Assembly (NCBI RefSeq): GCF_013337685.1
Contig: NZ_SUQN01000004.1
Coordinates: 186,001 to 250,000 of the forward strand
Source of the DNA: Citrobacter gillenii
GTDB taxonomy: Bacteria > Pseudomonadota > Gammaproteobacteria > Enterobacterales > Enterobacteriaceae
DNA: 64,000 nt
Direction of reading: 5' to 3'
Position numbers and translations under genes: made by a program. Below, in pieces: positions 1-9,979 of the stretch (within the stretch, counting starts at the first letter, position 1; each line of letters starts with the position of its first letter). Below the pieces are notes generated by a model. That model was given only the letters and a program-made list of their open reading frames with translations, did no database searches and had not been told where the DNA came from.

Positions 1-862
1 ACTGCAGTTCCTGGGCCATTAATAGTTCAAAGCCTACCAGGGTTATCATCGCAGTCATTGCCATGACAACGCCGCTTAAGATAATGCGATGGGTAAACAG
101 TCGCATATCGATCATCGGGCGCGATGCGGCAAGCTGGATGCGCACGAACTGCCCCAGCAGTAAAGCGCCCACCAACAGCGTCAGCACAATCACGCCCGTC
201 GCGATGTGTCCCTTCAGCGCCGTTTTCGCGCTATACACCAGCAGCAGAATGGCGACAATCAGCATAATCGCATGACCGAAATTTAATGACTGATCGCGAC
301 GACCGGTTTGGCGCGGAACGTAACGCGCGGTCAATGCCATCACCACTAACACAATCGGCACATTGATTAAGAATACAGAACCCCAATAGAAGTGCTCCAG
401 CAGCATACCGCCAACCAGCGGACCAAATGCTGCCCCGCCGGAACCGACCGCCGCCCAGACGCCAAGCGCCATATTACGGTGGCGCTGTTCAGCAAAGGTC
501 GCACGAATACCGGCCAGCGTCGCCGGGACGATCATTGCCGCACCAATTGCCAGCACGGCGCGCGTGGCGATAAGCCATCCGGCGGTATGGGCAAAGGCTG
601 CAGCCAGCGAGGCCAGACCAAACAGGCCTCCGCCCAACAGCAGCAGGCGTTTAAAGCCAATGCGATCGCCCAGTGCCCCCATCGGCAGCACCATCCCTGC
701 CATCACCAGGGAATAAATATCAATGATCCACAGCAGCTCGTTACCACTGGCACCCAGCGTCATACTCAGCGTGGGCGCGGCAACGTGCAGCACCGTTGCA
801 TCAATCGCAACAGGGATGTAGACTAGCACAATAATCACTAACGTTAACCACTGACGAAACAT
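1..862 (-). CDS. smvA: SmvA-like MFS multidrug efflux pump (3' end outside window)
   Basis: The reverse strand is open from an ATG at 862 to the left edge, so only the N-terminal 287 residues are present. The protein starts MFRQWLTLVIIVLVYIPVAI and has hydrophobic helices throughout, with the DRIGFKR loop between helices 2 and 3 that marks the major facilitator superfamily. The family is the 14-helix DHA2 drug/proton antiporter group. SmvA of Salmonella and Klebsiella exports quaternary cationic compounds such as methyl viologen and biguanides from the inner membrane. It is divergent from a TetR gene with two palindromes in between, the arrangement known for smvA-smvR. The assignment to SmvA rests on remembered sequence and on the neighbouring narU, as in Salmonella. 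Confidence 0.85.
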   Translation of the reverse strand, partial: MFRQWLTLVIIVLVYIPVAIDATVLHVAAPTLSMTLGASGNELLWIIDIYSLVMAGMVLPMGALGDRIGFKRLLLLGGGLFGLASLAAAFAHTAGWLIATRAVLAIGAAMIVPATLAGIRATFAEQRHRNMALGVWAAVGSGGAAFGPLVGGMLLEHFYWGSVFLINVPIVLVVMALTARYVPRQTGRRDQSLNFGHAIMLIVAILLLVYSAKTALKGHIATGVIVLTLLVGALLLGQFVRIQLAASRPMIDMRLFTHRIILSGVVMAMTAMITLVGFELLMAQELQ

Positions 863-884
863 AAAACTCCCTACAAAACTTAAA

Positions 885-900
885 CTGGACACATGTCCAG
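885..900. promoter_or_regulatory. Probable SmvR operator, copy 1
   Basis: A 16-bp near-perfect palindrome made of 7-bp arms CTGGACA and TGTCCAG with a 2-bp centre. It lies 22 bp upstream of the smvA start. A related copy is at 922-937, with centres 37 bp apart. Confidence 0.65.
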
Positions 901-921
901 CTTTAACGATCCTACGGAAAA

Positions 922-937
922 TTGAACATATGTCCAA
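922..937. promoter_or_regulatory. Probable SmvR operator, copy 2
   Basis: TTGAACA-TA-TGTCCAA shares the TGTCCA half-sites with the copy at 885-900. It lies 41 bp upstream of the TetR gene start, so one regulator could repress both divergent genes. Confidence 0.6.
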
Positions 938-978
938 CTTTTTGTTAGACTGCCTTCAACGTAGGTAGAGGGGGATGT

Positions 979-1557
979 ATGAGTTATTTGAATCGGGATG
1001 AACGTCGGGAAGTGATCCTGCAGGCGGCAATGCGCGTCGCGCTGGAAGAAGGGTTTAGCGCCATGACGGTACGACGCATTGCAACCGAGGCGAAAGTGGC
1101 GACCGGCCAACTGCATCACCATTTCACGTCAGCCGGTGAGCTTAAGTCTCAGGCGTTTGTTCGTCTGATTCGTACCCTGCTTGATGCGGAACAGGTCAGC
1201 GAAGGTGCGACCTTCCGCGAGCAACTCCACGCTATGCTTGGCAGTGATGACGGCGGGTTTGAGCCGTACATTAAACTCTGGCGAGAAGCGCAGATTCTGG
1301 CTGACAAAGACCCCGAAATCAAAAGCGCTTACCTACTGACCATGCGCATGTGGCATGAAGAAACAACGGCGATCATTCTTCGCGGCCAGCAAGAAGGTGA
1401 GTTTTTGGCCGAACCGGATGCCGCCGACGTCGCCTGGCGCTTGATCGGTCTCGTGTGTGGCCTCGACGGTATGTATGCGCTGGGGATGTCAGAAATGGCG
1501 GATCCGGCCTTTACACGGCATCTGGATCGAATGATTCGTCTGGAGCTGTTTAGTTAA
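979..1557 (+). CDS. smvR: TetR-family repressor of the divergent efflux pump (SmvR-like)
   Basis: 192 residues. The N-terminal third is a TetR DNA-binding domain: MTVRRIATEAKVATGQLHHH at about residues 34-53 is the helix-turn-helix and the start of helix 4. The remainder is a helical ligand-binding region of normal family length. The ATG at 979 is preceded by a purine-rich GTAGAGGGGG stretch. In Klebsiella and Salmonella a TetR repressor divergent from smvA controls the pump, and two TGGACA-type palindromes lie between the two genes here. The TetR class is certain; the SmvR name is inferred from position. Confidence 0.8.
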   Translation: MSYLNRDERREVILQAAMRVALEEGFSAMTVRRIATEAKVATGQLHHHFTSAGELKSQAFVRLIRTLLDAEQVSEGATFREQLHAMLGSDDGGFEPYIKLWREAQILADKDPEIKSAYLLTMRMWHEETTAIILRGQQEGEFLAEPDAADVAWRLIGLVCGLDGMYALGMSEMADPAFTRHLDRMIRLELFS

Positions 1558-1764
1558 TGTTATTGATACATTAATAATATATCTTTTATATTTACAATTA
1601 GTAACACATAAGCAACGCTTAATTCTCCACTCACTCCGCACTATTGCGCTTTTTTATCTATCCTTTCATTCAATATTCTTAACGCTTTTCAATAATTTCT
1701 AATCAGGGCCAGTACGGCTCTGTATGCGTTTATTTCTTGAACGACGTGCGCATGTGAGGATAAT

Positions 1765-3150
1765 ATGTCACCATCAAATGAGAAAAATAATCGTTATCTT
1801 TTAACCGACTGGAAACCAGAAAATGCCGCCTTTTGGGAAAATAAAGGTAAGCATATTGCCCGAAGAAACCTCTGGATATCAGTCAGTTGTCTCCTTCTTG
1901 CGTTCTGTGTCTGGATGCTATTTAGCGCCGTAGCAGTAAACTTAAATAAAATTGGTTTTAATTTCAGCACCGATCAACTTTTTTTATTAACCGCATTACC
2001 GTCCCTTTCTGGTGCAATATTACGCGTCCCCTACTCCTTTATGGTGCCTATATTTGGCGGCCGCCGCTGGACGGTTTTTAGCACTGCGATTCTTGTTATC
2101 CCGTGCCTGTGGCTCGGATTTGCGGTGCAAAATACAGCTACTCCGTTTGGCGTATTTATCGTTATTGCGCTGATGTGTGGTTTTGCTGGCGCCAACTTTG
2201 CCTCTAGCATGGGCAATATCAGTTTCTTCTTCCCGAAAGCGAAGCAAGGCAGCGCACTCGGCGTTAACGGCGGTCTCGGCAATCTGGGCGTCAGCGTGAT
2301 GCAATTGATCGCTCCACTGGTGATTTTTCTGCCTATTTTTACCTTCCTCGGCGTCCAGGGCGTGCCGCAACCTGATGGTTCGTTACTGTCATTGACCAAC
2401 GCCGCCTGGATTTGGGTGCCGTTGCTGCTGCTCTCCACTCTGGCAGCGGGCATCGGCATGAACGATATCGCCAGTTCCAAAGCCTCTATCGCCTCACAGC
2501 TGCCGGTACTGAAGCGTTTTCATCTGTGGCTGTTAAGCCTGTTGTATCTCGCCACCTTCGGTTCATTTATCGGTTTTTCCGCCGGGTTTGCCATGCTGGC
2601 CAAAACCCAGTTTCCTGACGTGAATATTCTGCAGCTGGCGTTCTTTGGGCCGTTTATCGGCGCACTGGCGCGCTCTGCGGGCGGCGTTATCTCGGACAAG
2701 TTTGGCGGTGTGCGGGTGACGTTAATCAACTTTATGTTTATGGCACTGTTTAGCGGCCTGCTGTTCCTCACCTTGCCGGGTTCGGGTTCTGGAAACTTCA
2801 CCGCCTTCTACCTGGTGTTTATGGGACTGTTCCTGACCGCCGGTCTGGGCAGCGGCTCAACTTTCCAGATGATTGCGGTGATCTTTCGCAAAATAACCAT
2901 TTACCGCGTGAAATTGCACGGTGGTACGGAAGAACAGGCCCAGCGCGAAGCAGTAACCGACACCGCAGCGGCCCTTGGTTTTATCTCGGCCATTGGCGCA
3001 GTGGGTGGTTTCTTTATTCCGAAAGCCTTCGGTACCTCGCTGGCGCTGACTGGATCACCAGTGGGCGCCATGAAAATATTTTTAGTGTTTTACATCGTCT
3101 GCGTGCTGGTGACCTGGCTGGTCTATGGCCGCAAATCACAAAAAAAATAA
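1765..3150 (+). CDS. narU: Nitrate/nitrite transporter NarU
   Basis: 461 residues, the usual length, and close to E. coli NarU along its whole length, including the N-terminal NRYLLTDWKPENAAFWENKG segment found in NarK/NarU. Twelve hydrophobic segments are visible. The two NarK-type signature regions are present: GFAGANFASSMGNISFFFPK near residue 145, and the GLGSGSTFQMIAVIFRK region near residue 365. It moves nitrate in and nitrite out across the inner membrane. It lies 55 bp upstream of narZ on the same strand, so the two are probably co-transcribed, as in E. coli, where the locus is RpoS-dependent. Confidence 0.96.
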   Translation: MSPSNEKNNRYLLTDWKPENAAFWENKGKHIARRNLWISVSCLLLAFCVWMLFSAVAVNLNKIGFNFSTDQLFLLTALPSLSGAILRVPYSFMVPIFGGRRWTVFSTAILVIPCLWLGFAVQNTATPFGVFIVIALMCGFAGANFASSMGNISFFFPKAKQGSALGVNGGLGNLGVSVMQLIAPLVIFLPIFTFLGVQGVPQPDGSLLSLTNAAWIWVPLLLLSTLAAGIGMNDIASSKASIASQLPVLKRFHLWLLSLLYLATFGSFIGFSAGFAMLAKTQFPDVNILQLAFFGPFIGALARSAGGVISDKFGGVRVTLINFMFMALFSGLLFLTLPGSGSGNFTAFYLVFMGLFLTAGLGSGSTFQMIAVIFRKITIYRVKLHGGTEEQAQREAVTDTAAALGFISAIGAVGGFFIPKAFGTSLALTGSPVGAMKIFLVFYIVCVLVTWLVYGRKSQKK

Positions 3151-3205
3151 CAACTATTTGGCCTGCAGATCGTAGGCAGCGTCCATTAGGAGCAGGAGAA
3201 ATGTC

Positions 3206-6200
3206 ATGAGTAAACTGTTGGATCGCTTTCGTTACTTTAAACAAAAGGGCGATACGTTTGCCGACGGGCACGGGCAAGTCATGCACACCAATAGGGATTG
3301 GGAAGACAGCTATCGTCAACGCTGGCAGTTCGATAAAATTGTCCGCTCGACCCACGGCGTCAACTGTACCGGCTCATGCAGCTGGAAAATCTACGTTAAA
3401 AACGGCCTGGTCACCTGGGAAACCCAGCAAACTGACTATCCACGCACCCGCCCGGACCTGCCCAACCATGAACCTCGCGGATGCCCGCGCGGTGCCAGCT
3501 ATTCCTGGTATCTTTACAGCGCCAACCGCCTGAAATACCCGCTGGTGCGTAAACGCCTGGTCGAACTGTGGCGCGACGCCCTTTCCCGCCAGCCCGACCC
3601 GGTGCTGGCGTGGGAATCCATTATGCACGATCCGCAAAAGTGCCAGAGCTACAAACAGGTACGCGGACGTGGCGGATTTATCCGTTCCAACTGGAAAGAG
3701 TTAAATCAACTGATCGCCGCCGCTAACGTCTGGACGGTGAAAACCTACGGCCCGGATCGCGTAGCCGGATTCTCCCCCATCCCTGCCATGTCGATGGTCT
3801 CCTACGCAGCGGGGACACGCTATCTGTCGCTGCTCGGCGGCACCTGCCTGAGCTTCTATGACTGGTACTGTGACTTGCCTCCGGCCTCGCCTATGACCTG
3901 GGGCGAGCAGACTGACGTGCCGGAATCCGCTGACTGGTATAACTCCAGCTATATCATTGCCTGGGGCTCAAACGTTCCGCAGACCCGTACGCCAGATGCT
4001 CACTTCTTTACCGAAGTCCGCTATAAAGGCACCAAGACCATCGCTATTACGCCGGACTACTCGGAAGTTGCCAAGCTGTGCGATCAGTGGCTGGCACCGA
4101 AGCAAGGCACTGACAGCGCGCTGGCGATGGCCATGGGTCACGTTATCCTCAAAGAATTCCACCTTGATAAGCCCAGCGACTACTTCATCAACTATTGCCG
4201 TCGTTATACCGATATGCCGATGTTGGTGCTGCTGGATGCCCGGGAAGACGGTAGCTTTGTACCCGGACGGATGATGCGCGCCTCGGACCTCGTCGACGGA
4301 CTGGGTGAAAGTAATAACCCTGAATGGAAAACCGTGGCCTTCAACAGCGCCGGTGAACTGGTGGTACCGAATGGTTCTATTGGTTTTCGCTGGGGCGAAA
4401 AAGGCAAATGGAACCTCGAGTCGCTGGCTGCCGGCACGGAAACAGAACTGTCCCTGTCATTACTCGGCCAGCATGATGAGGTGGCGGGTGTGGCGTTCCC
4501 CTATTTTGGTGGTAACGAAAATCCGCATTTTCGCAGCGTGAAGCAGGAGCCGGTGCTGGTGCGTAAACTACCGGTTAAGCACCTTACCCTCGCTGATGGC
4601 CGCCGTTGTCCGGTGGTCAGCGTGTACGATTTAGTCCTGGCGAACTACGGGCTCGATCGCGGACTCGATGATGACCTCGCGGCCCGTGATTACAGTGAGA
4701 TTAAAGCCTACACCCCGGCCTGGGGCGAACAAATCACCGGCGTGCCTCGCCGTCATATCGAACAAATTGCCCGTGAATTTGCCGATACCGCGCACAAAAC
4801 CCATGGTCGTTCGATGATCATCCTCGGGGCAGGCGTCAACCACTGGTACCACATGGACATGAACTACCGTGGGATGATTAACATCCTGGTGTTCTGTGGC
4901 TGTGTCGGTCAAAGCGGCGGCGGCTGGGCGCACTATGTCGGACAGGAAAAACTGCGCCCGCAGACCGGCTGGTTACCGTTGGCCTTTGCGCTGGACTGGA
5001 ACCGCCCTCCGCGTCAGATGAACAGCACCTCGTTTTTCTACAACCATTCCAGCCAGTGGCGCTATGAAAAAGTCACCGCCCAGGAGTTGCTCTCTCCGCT
5101 GGCCGACGCGTCGAAATTTACCGGACATCTGATCGATTTCAACGTCCGTGCCGAGCGTATGGGCTGGCTGCCTTCTGCCCCACAGCTCAACCTGAACCCA
5201 TTAACCGTTAAAGCCCGAGCGGAACAGGCGGGATTGTCTCCAGCGGAATACACCGCGCAGGCGCTGAAGTCCGGTGATATCCGCATGGCCTGTGAGCAAC
5301 CGGACAACGGCAGTAACCACCCGCGTAACCTGTTTGTCTGGCGTTCGAACCTGCTTGGCTCCTCCGGCAAAGGGCATGAATACATGCTCAAATATTTGCT
5401 GGGTACCGAAAGTGGTATTCAGGGTGAAGCGCTGGGCGAAAGCGAGGGTATTAAACCTGAAGAGGTGGAATGGCAAACGGCGGCCATCGAAGGCAAGCTT
5501 GACCTGCTGGTCACGCTTGATTTCCGTATGTCCAGCACCTGCCTGTTCTCCGATATCGTGTTGCCGACCGCCACCTGGTATGAAAAAGACGACATGAATA
5601 CCTCGGATATGCATCCGTTTATTCACCCCCTGTCAGCGGCGGTTGATCCGGCCTGGGAATCCAAAAGCGACTGGGAGATTTACAAGGGCATTGCCAAAGT
5701 GTTCTCCGAGGTCTGCGTGGGGCATCTGGGTCAGGAAACCGATGTGGTGCTGCAACCGCTCCAGCATGACTCTCCGGCAGAGCTGTCGCAGCCGTTTGAT
5801 ATTCAGGACTGGCGCAAGGGTGAATGTGACCTCATTGCCGGTAAAACGGCGCCCAATATTACGGTTGTCGAACGCGACTACCCTGCCACTTACGAACGCT
5901 TTACCTCGCTCGGTCCGCTAATGGATAAACTGGGTAACGGCGGGAAAGGCATTTCGTGGAACACCCAGGCTGAAGTCGATTTCCTCGGTAAGCTGAACTA
6001 CACCAAGCGAGAAGGCCCGGCGAAAGGCCGACCGCTGATCGACACCGCGTTGGACGCGTCTGAAGTGATCCTCGCGCTGGCACCGGAAACCAACGGTCAG
6101 GTGGCGGTGAAAGCCTGGCAAGCCCTGGGGGCGATGACCGGGCGTGATCACACGCATCTGGCTCTGAACAAAGAAGACGAGAAGATTCGTTTTCGCGATA

Positions 6201-6946
6201 TTCAGGCACAGCCGCGCAAAATCATCTCCAGCCCAACCTGGTCGGGTCTTGAAAGCGAGCATGTCTCCTACAACGCCGGCTATACCAACGTACACGAACT
6301 GATCCCATGGCGCACCCTGTCCGGTCGCCAGCAGTTGTATCAGGATCACGCGTGGATGCGTGCCTTTGGCGAAAGCCTGGTGGCTTATCGACCGCCAATC
6401 GATACCCGTAGCGTGACGGAAATGCGTGAGGTTCCACCGAACGGCTTCCCGGAAAAAGCGCTGAATTTCCTGACGCCGCACCAGAAATGGGGCATCCACT
6501 CCACGTACAGCGAAAACCTGCTGATGCTGACGCTGTCGCGCGGCGGGCCGATTGTCTGGATCAGTGAAACCGACGCCAAAGAGCTGGGGATCGAGGATAA
6601 CGACTGGATCGAAGCCTTCAATGCCAACGGCGCGTTGACCGCCCGTGCGGTGGTCAGCCAGCGTGTGCCGCCGGGAATGACCATGATGTACCACGCGCAG
6701 GAGCGAATCATGAATATCCCCGGTTCTGAAGTTACCGGCATGCGCGGTGGTATTCACAACTCAGTGACCCGCGTGTGTCCGAAACCGACGCACATGATCG
6801 GCGGTTATGCGCAGCTGTCCTACAGCTTTAACTACTATGGCACCGTCGGCTCTAACCGCGATGAGTTCATCATGATTAGAAAAATGAAAAATATTGACTG
6901 GCTGGATGATGAAGGTCGCGATCAGGTACAGGAGGCGAAAAAATGA
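3206..6946 (+). CDS. narZ: Respiratory nitrate reductase 2, alpha subunit NarZ
   Basis: 1246 residues, the same length as E. coli NarZ. This is the cytoplasmic-face molybdenum bis-MGD catalytic subunit that reduces nitrate to nitrite. The N-terminal FS0 cluster motif is visible as H50, C54, C58 and C92 (THGVNCTGSCSW then RGCPRG). Typical NarG-family blocks follow (YNSSYIIAWGSN, ITPDYSEVAKLCDQWL, GVNHWYHMDMNYRGMINILV). The chosen ATG at 3206 has AGGAG in 3189-3198. Another ATG at 3201 opens only a two-codon frame (ATG TCA TGA) that overlaps the real start. The stop overlaps the narY start by four bases (ATGA). Confidence 0.97.
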   Translation: MSKLLDRFRYFKQKGDTFADGHGQVMHTNRDWEDSYRQRWQFDKIVRSTHGVNCTGSCSWKIYVKNGLVTWETQQTDYPRTRPDLPNHEPRGCPRGASYSWYLYSANRLKYPLVRKRLVELWRDALSRQPDPVLAWESIMHDPQKCQSYKQVRGRGGFIRSNWKELNQLIAAANVWTVKTYGPDRVAGFSPIPAMSMVSYAAGTRYLSLLGGTCLSFYDWYCDLPPASPMTWGEQTDVPESADWYNSSYIIAWGSNVPQTRTPDAHFFTEVRYKGTKTIAITPDYSEVAKLCDQWLAPKQGTDSALAMAMGHVILKEFHLDKPSDYFINYCRRYTDMPMLVLLDAREDGSFVPGRMMRASDLVDGLGESNNPEWKTVAFNSAGELVVPNGSIGFRWGEKGKWNLESLAAGTETELSLSLLGQHDEVAGVAFPYFGGNENPHFRSVKQEPVLVRKLPVKHLTLADGRRCPVVSVYDLVLANYGLDRGLDDDLAARDYSEIKAYTPAWGEQITGVPRRHIEQIAREFADTAHKTHGRSMIILGAGVNHWYHMDMNYRGMINILVFCGCVGQSGGGWAHYVGQEKLRPQTGWLPLAFALDWNRPPRQMNSTSFFYNHSSQWRYEKVTAQELLSPLADASKFTGHLIDFNVRAERMGWLPSAPQLNLNPLTVKARAEQAGLSPAEYTAQALKSGDIRMACEQPDNGSNHPRNLFVWRSNLLGSSGKGHEYMLKYLLGTESGIQGEALGESEGIKPEEVEWQTAAIEGKLDLLVTLDFRMSSTCLFSDIVLPTATWYEKDDMNTSDMHPFIHPLSAAVDPAWESKSDWEIYKGIAKVFSEVCVGHLGQETDVVLQPLQHDSPAELSQPFDIQDWRKGECDLIAGKTAPNITVVERDYPATYERFTSLGPLMDKLGNGGKGISWNTQAEVDFLGKLNYTKREGPAKGRPLIDTALDASEVILALAPETNGQVAVKAWQALGAMTGRDHTHLALNKEDEKIRFRDIQAQPRKIISSPTWSGLESEHVSYNAGYTNVHELIPWRTLSGRQQLYQDHAWMRAFGESLVAYRPPIDTRSVTEMREVPPNGFPEKALNFLTPHQKWGIHSTYSENLLMLTLSRGGPIVWISETDAKELGIEDNDWIEAFNANGALTARAVVSQRVPPGMTMMYHAQERIMNIPGSEVTGMRGGIHNSVTRVCPKPTHMIGGYAQLSYSFNYYGTVGSNRDEFIMIRKMKNIDWLDDEGRDQVQEAKK

Positions 6947-8487
6947 AAATACGCTCACAGGTAGGCATGGTTCTTAATCTGGATAAGTGCATCGGCTGCC
7001 ACACCTGCTCCGTCACCTGTAAAAACGTCTGGACCGGACGTGAAGGTATGGAATACGCATGGTTTAACAACGTCGAAACCAAACCGGGGATTGGTTACCC
7101 CAAAAACTGGGAAGATCAGGAAGAGTGGCAAGGCGGCTGGATCCGCGACGTTAACGGTAAAATCAGACCGCGCCTGGGCGGCAAGATGGGCGTGATCACC
7201 AAAATTTTTGCCAACCCGGTGATCCCGCAAATTGATGATTACTACGAGCCGTTCACCTACGATTACCAGCATCTGCATAGCGCACCGGAAGGCAAACATC
7301 AGCCCACCGCCCGTCCGCGTTCGCTGATTGATGGCAAACGGATGGACAAGATTATCTGGGGGCCAAACTGGGAAGAACTGCTCGGCGGCGAGTTTTCTAA
7401 GCGCGCACGCGACCGTAACTTCGAGAAGATGCAAAAGGAGATGTACGGCCAGTTCGAAAACACCTTCATGATGTATCTGCCGCGCCTGTGTGAACACTGC
7501 CTGAACCCGAGCTGTGTGGCGACCTGCCCGAGCGGTGCCATCTACAAGCGTGAAGAAGACGGCATTGTGTTGATCGACCAGGATAAATGCCGCGGCTGGC
7601 GTTTGTGTATCAGCGGTTGCCCGTATAAGAAAATCTACTTTAACTGGAAGAGCGGCAAGTCGGAAAAATGTATTTTCTGCTATCCGCGCATTGAATCCGG
7701 CCAGCCGACGGTGTGTTCAGAAACCTGCGTCGGACGCATTCGCTATCTCGGCGTCCTGCTGTACGACGCCGACCGCATTGAAGAAGCGGCCAGCACCGAG
7801 CATGAAACCGATCTCTACGAGCGCCAGTGCGACGTGTTCCTCAACCCGAACGATCCAGCGGTCATTGAAGAAGCGCTGAAACAGGGTATTCCGCAAAACG
7901 TGATTGACGCTGCCCAGCGCTCGCCGGTCTACAAAATGGCAATGGACTGGAAGCTGGCTCTGCCGCTGCATCCGGAGTATCGCACCCTGCCAATGGTCTG
8001 GTATGTGCCGCCGTTGTCACCGATTCAGTCGATCGCCGACGCCGGTGGCCTGCCGCACAATGGCAATATCCTGCCCGCGGTAGAATCGCTGCGTATTCCA
8101 GTGCAATACCTCGCCAACATGCTCAGCGCGGGCGATACCGGCCCGGTGCTGCGCGCGCTGAAACGTATGATGGCGATGCGCCACTACATGCGCTCGCAAA
8201 CCGTTGAAGGTGTCACCGATACCCGCGCTATCGACGAAGTCGGGTTGAGCGTGGAGCAGGTCGAAGAGATGTATCGCTATCTGGCGATTGCCAACTACGA
8301 AGACCGCTTCGTGATCCCGACCAGCCACCGCGAAATGGCCCGTGATGCCTTCCCGGAGAAAAACGGCTGCGGCTTTACCTTCGGCGATGGTTGCCACGGT
8401 TCAGATACCAAATTCAACCTGTTCAACAGCAGCCGCATTGATGCTATCGACATCACCGAAGTGCGCGATAAAGCGGAGGGTGAATAA
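6943..8487 (+). CDS. narY: Respiratory nitrate reductase 2, beta (iron-sulfur) subunit NarY
   Basis: 514 residues, full length. It carries four Fe-S clusters between the membrane cytochrome NarV and the catalytic NarZ. The cysteine groups are visible: CIGCHTCSVTC near residue 16, CEHCLNPSCVATCPSG near 184, CRGWRLCISGCP near 217 and CIFCYPRIESGQPTVCSETC near 244. The tryptophan in CRGW replaces the fourth cysteine of a ferredoxin motif, the known cause of the [3Fe-4S] centre in NarH-type subunits. The gene overlaps narZ by four bases and narW by one (TAATG), which indicates translational coupling. Confidence 0.97.
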   Translation: MKIRSQVGMVLNLDKCIGCHTCSVTCKNVWTGREGMEYAWFNNVETKPGIGYPKNWEDQEEWQGGWIRDVNGKIRPRLGGKMGVITKIFANPVIPQIDDYYEPFTYDYQHLHSAPEGKHQPTARPRSLIDGKRMDKIIWGPNWEELLGGEFSKRARDRNFEKMQKEMYGQFENTFMMYLPRLCEHCLNPSCVATCPSGAIYKREEDGIVLIDQDKCRGWRLCISGCPYKKIYFNWKSGKSEKCIFCYPRIESGQPTVCSETCVGRIRYLGVLLYDADRIEEAASTEHETDLYERQCDVFLNPNDPAVIEEALKQGIPQNVIDAAQRSPVYKMAMDWKLALPLHPEYRTLPMVWYVPPLSPIQSIADAGGLPHNGNILPAVESLRIPVQYLANMLSAGDTGPVLRALKRMMAMRHYMRSQTVEGVTDTRAIDEVGLSVEQVEEMYRYLAIANYEDRFVIPTSHREMARDAFPEKNGCGFTFGDGCHGSDTKFNLFNSSRIDAIDITEVRDKAEGE

Positions 8488-9182
8488 TGCAGATCCTCAA
8501 GGTTATCGGGCTGTTGATGGAGTATCCGGATGAATTGCTGTGGGAATGTAAGGACGATGCGCTGGCGCTGGTCGCCAGTGATGCACCGATGCTGAGCGAG
8601 TTCACCCGAGAACTGTTAAATGCCCCGCTGCTGGATAAGCAAGCCGAATGGTGCGAGGTGTTTGACCGGGGGCGCGCCACCTCGCTGCTGCTGTTTGAAC
8701 ATGTTCATGCGGAATCACGCGATCGCGGTCAGGCGATGGTTGACCTGCTGGCACAGTACGATAAGGTCGGGTTACAGCTCGCCTGCCGTGAGCTGCCTGA
8801 TCACCTGCCGCTGTATCTGGAGTATTTGAGCGTGCTGCCGGAGGCAGAGGCTAAAGAGGGATTGCAAAATGTCGCGCCGATCCTGGCGCTGCTTGGCGGG
8901 CGCTTAAAGCAGCGTGATACCCCATGGTATCAGCTGTTTGACGCCCTTCTCATGCTGGCGGGCAGTCCGCTTTCAAGTGACAGTGTCACGAAACAGGTCG
9001 GCGCAGAAACCCGTGACGATACCCGCCAGGCGCTCGACGCTGTATGGGAAGAGGAACAGGTGAAGTTCATTGAGGATAACGCCACCGCCTGTGACAGTTC
9101 ACCGTTGCAAAGCTACCAACGGCGCTTTAGCCAGGACGTGGCGCCACAGTATGTTGACGTCAGCTCGGGAGGCCCGAAATGA
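8487..9182 (+). CDS. narW: Nitrate reductase 2 assembly chaperone NarW
   Basis: 231 residues of the NarJ/NarW (TorD-like) family of all-helical chaperones. It would bind the apo NarZ N-terminus and help insert the molybdenum cofactor and membrane attachment; it is not part of the final enzyme. The family core [20 protein letters not shown] and the run of acidic residues at the C-terminal side are visible. It starts inside the narY stop (TAATG) and overlaps narV by four bases, so it sits in the fixed alpha-beta-delta-gamma order of nar operons. Confidence 0.95.
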   Translation: MQILKVIGLLMEYPDELLWECKDDALALVASDAPMLSEFTRELLNAPLLDKQAEWCEVFDRGRATSLLLFEHVHAESRDRGQAMVDLLAQYDKVGLQLACRELPDHLPLYLEYLSVLPEAEAKEGLQNVAPILALLGGRLKQRDTPWYQLFDALLMLAGSPLSSDSVTKQVGAETRDDTRQALDAVWEEEQVKFIEDNATACDSSPLQSYQRRFSQDVAPQYVDVSSGGPK

Positions 9183-9859
9183 TACAGTACCTGAACGTCT
9201 TTTTTTACGACATCTACCCGTATCTGTGCGGGACAGTGTTTATCCTCGGCAGCTGGCTACGCTACGACTACGGCCAGTACACCTGGCGCGCCTCCTCCAG
9301 CCAGATGCTGGACAAACGCGGCATGGTGTTGTGGTCAAACCTGTTCCACATCGGCATTTTGGGGATTTTCTTCGGCCATCTGTTTGGCATGTTAACCCCG
9401 CACTGGATGTACGCCTGGTTCCTGCCTATCGCAGTGAAGCAGCAAATGGCGATGATTGCGGGCGGGATTTGCGGCGTGCTGACGCTGGTAGGCGGCGCGG
9501 GTTTGCTGGTTCGTCGTCTGACGAATTCGCGAATTCGCGCGACATCCTCTACCGCTGATATTCTGATCCTGTGTGTTCTGCTGGTTCAGTGTATCCTCGG
9601 TCTGACCACCATTCCGTTCTCAGCACAACATCCGGACGGCAGTGAAATGCTGAAACTGGTGGGCTGGGCGCAGTCGGTGGTGACCTTCCAGGGCGGTGCG
9701 TCTGCGCATCTGGATGGCGTGGCGCTAATTTTCCGCGTCCATCTGGTTCTGGGGATGACCATCTTCCTGCTGTTCCCGTTCACCCGTCTGGTCCACGTGT
9801 GGAGCGCGCCGGTCGAATATTTCACCCGTCGTAACCAGATCGTCCGTTCTCGCCGATAA
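9179..9859 (+). CDS. narV: Respiratory nitrate reductase 2, gamma (cytochrome b) subunit NarV
   Basis: 226 residues with five hydrophobic helices. NarV takes electrons from quinol at the inner membrane through two b hemes. The four histidines expected as heme ligands are present at residues 57 and 67 ([13 protein letters not shown]), 188 (RVHLVLGM) and 206 (TRLVHVW). It completes the narZYWV operon and is followed by a REP-type repeat rather than a T-rich terminator. Confidence 0.96.
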   Translation: MIQYLNVFFYDIYPYLCGTVFILGSWLRYDYGQYTWRASSSQMLDKRGMVLWSNLFHIGILGIFFGHLFGMLTPHWMYAWFLPIAVKQQMAMIAGGICGVLTLVGGAGLLVRRLTNSRIRATSSTADILILCVLLVQCILGLTTIPFSAQHPDGSEMLKLVGWAQSVVTFQGGASAHLDGVALIFRVHLVLGMTIFLLFPFTRLVHVWSAPVEYFTRRNQIVRSRR

Positions 9860-9879
9860 ATTCGCGTTGTATTGCCAAA

Positions 9880-9937
9880 TCCGGCCTACAGGGAGATTCC
9901 GTAGGCCGGATAAGACGCAGGGCGTCGCCATCCAGCA
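9880..9937. repeat. REP/BIME palindromic repeat
   Basis: Inverted arms TCCGGCCTAC (9880-9889) and GTAGGCCGGA (9901-9910) are followed by TAAGACGCAGGGCGTCGCCA, the usual enterobacterial REP core with a GACGC/GCGTC stem. It lies between narV and yddE. Confidence 0.85.
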
Positions 9938-9979
9938 TTTTGCACGTTATGATGCTTCTCCACTCCAGGGAGAACGCCA

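Noticed and set aside
5918-6757. A 279-codon minus-strand frame within narZ
   Set aside because: Antisense shadow of narZ, no domain features.
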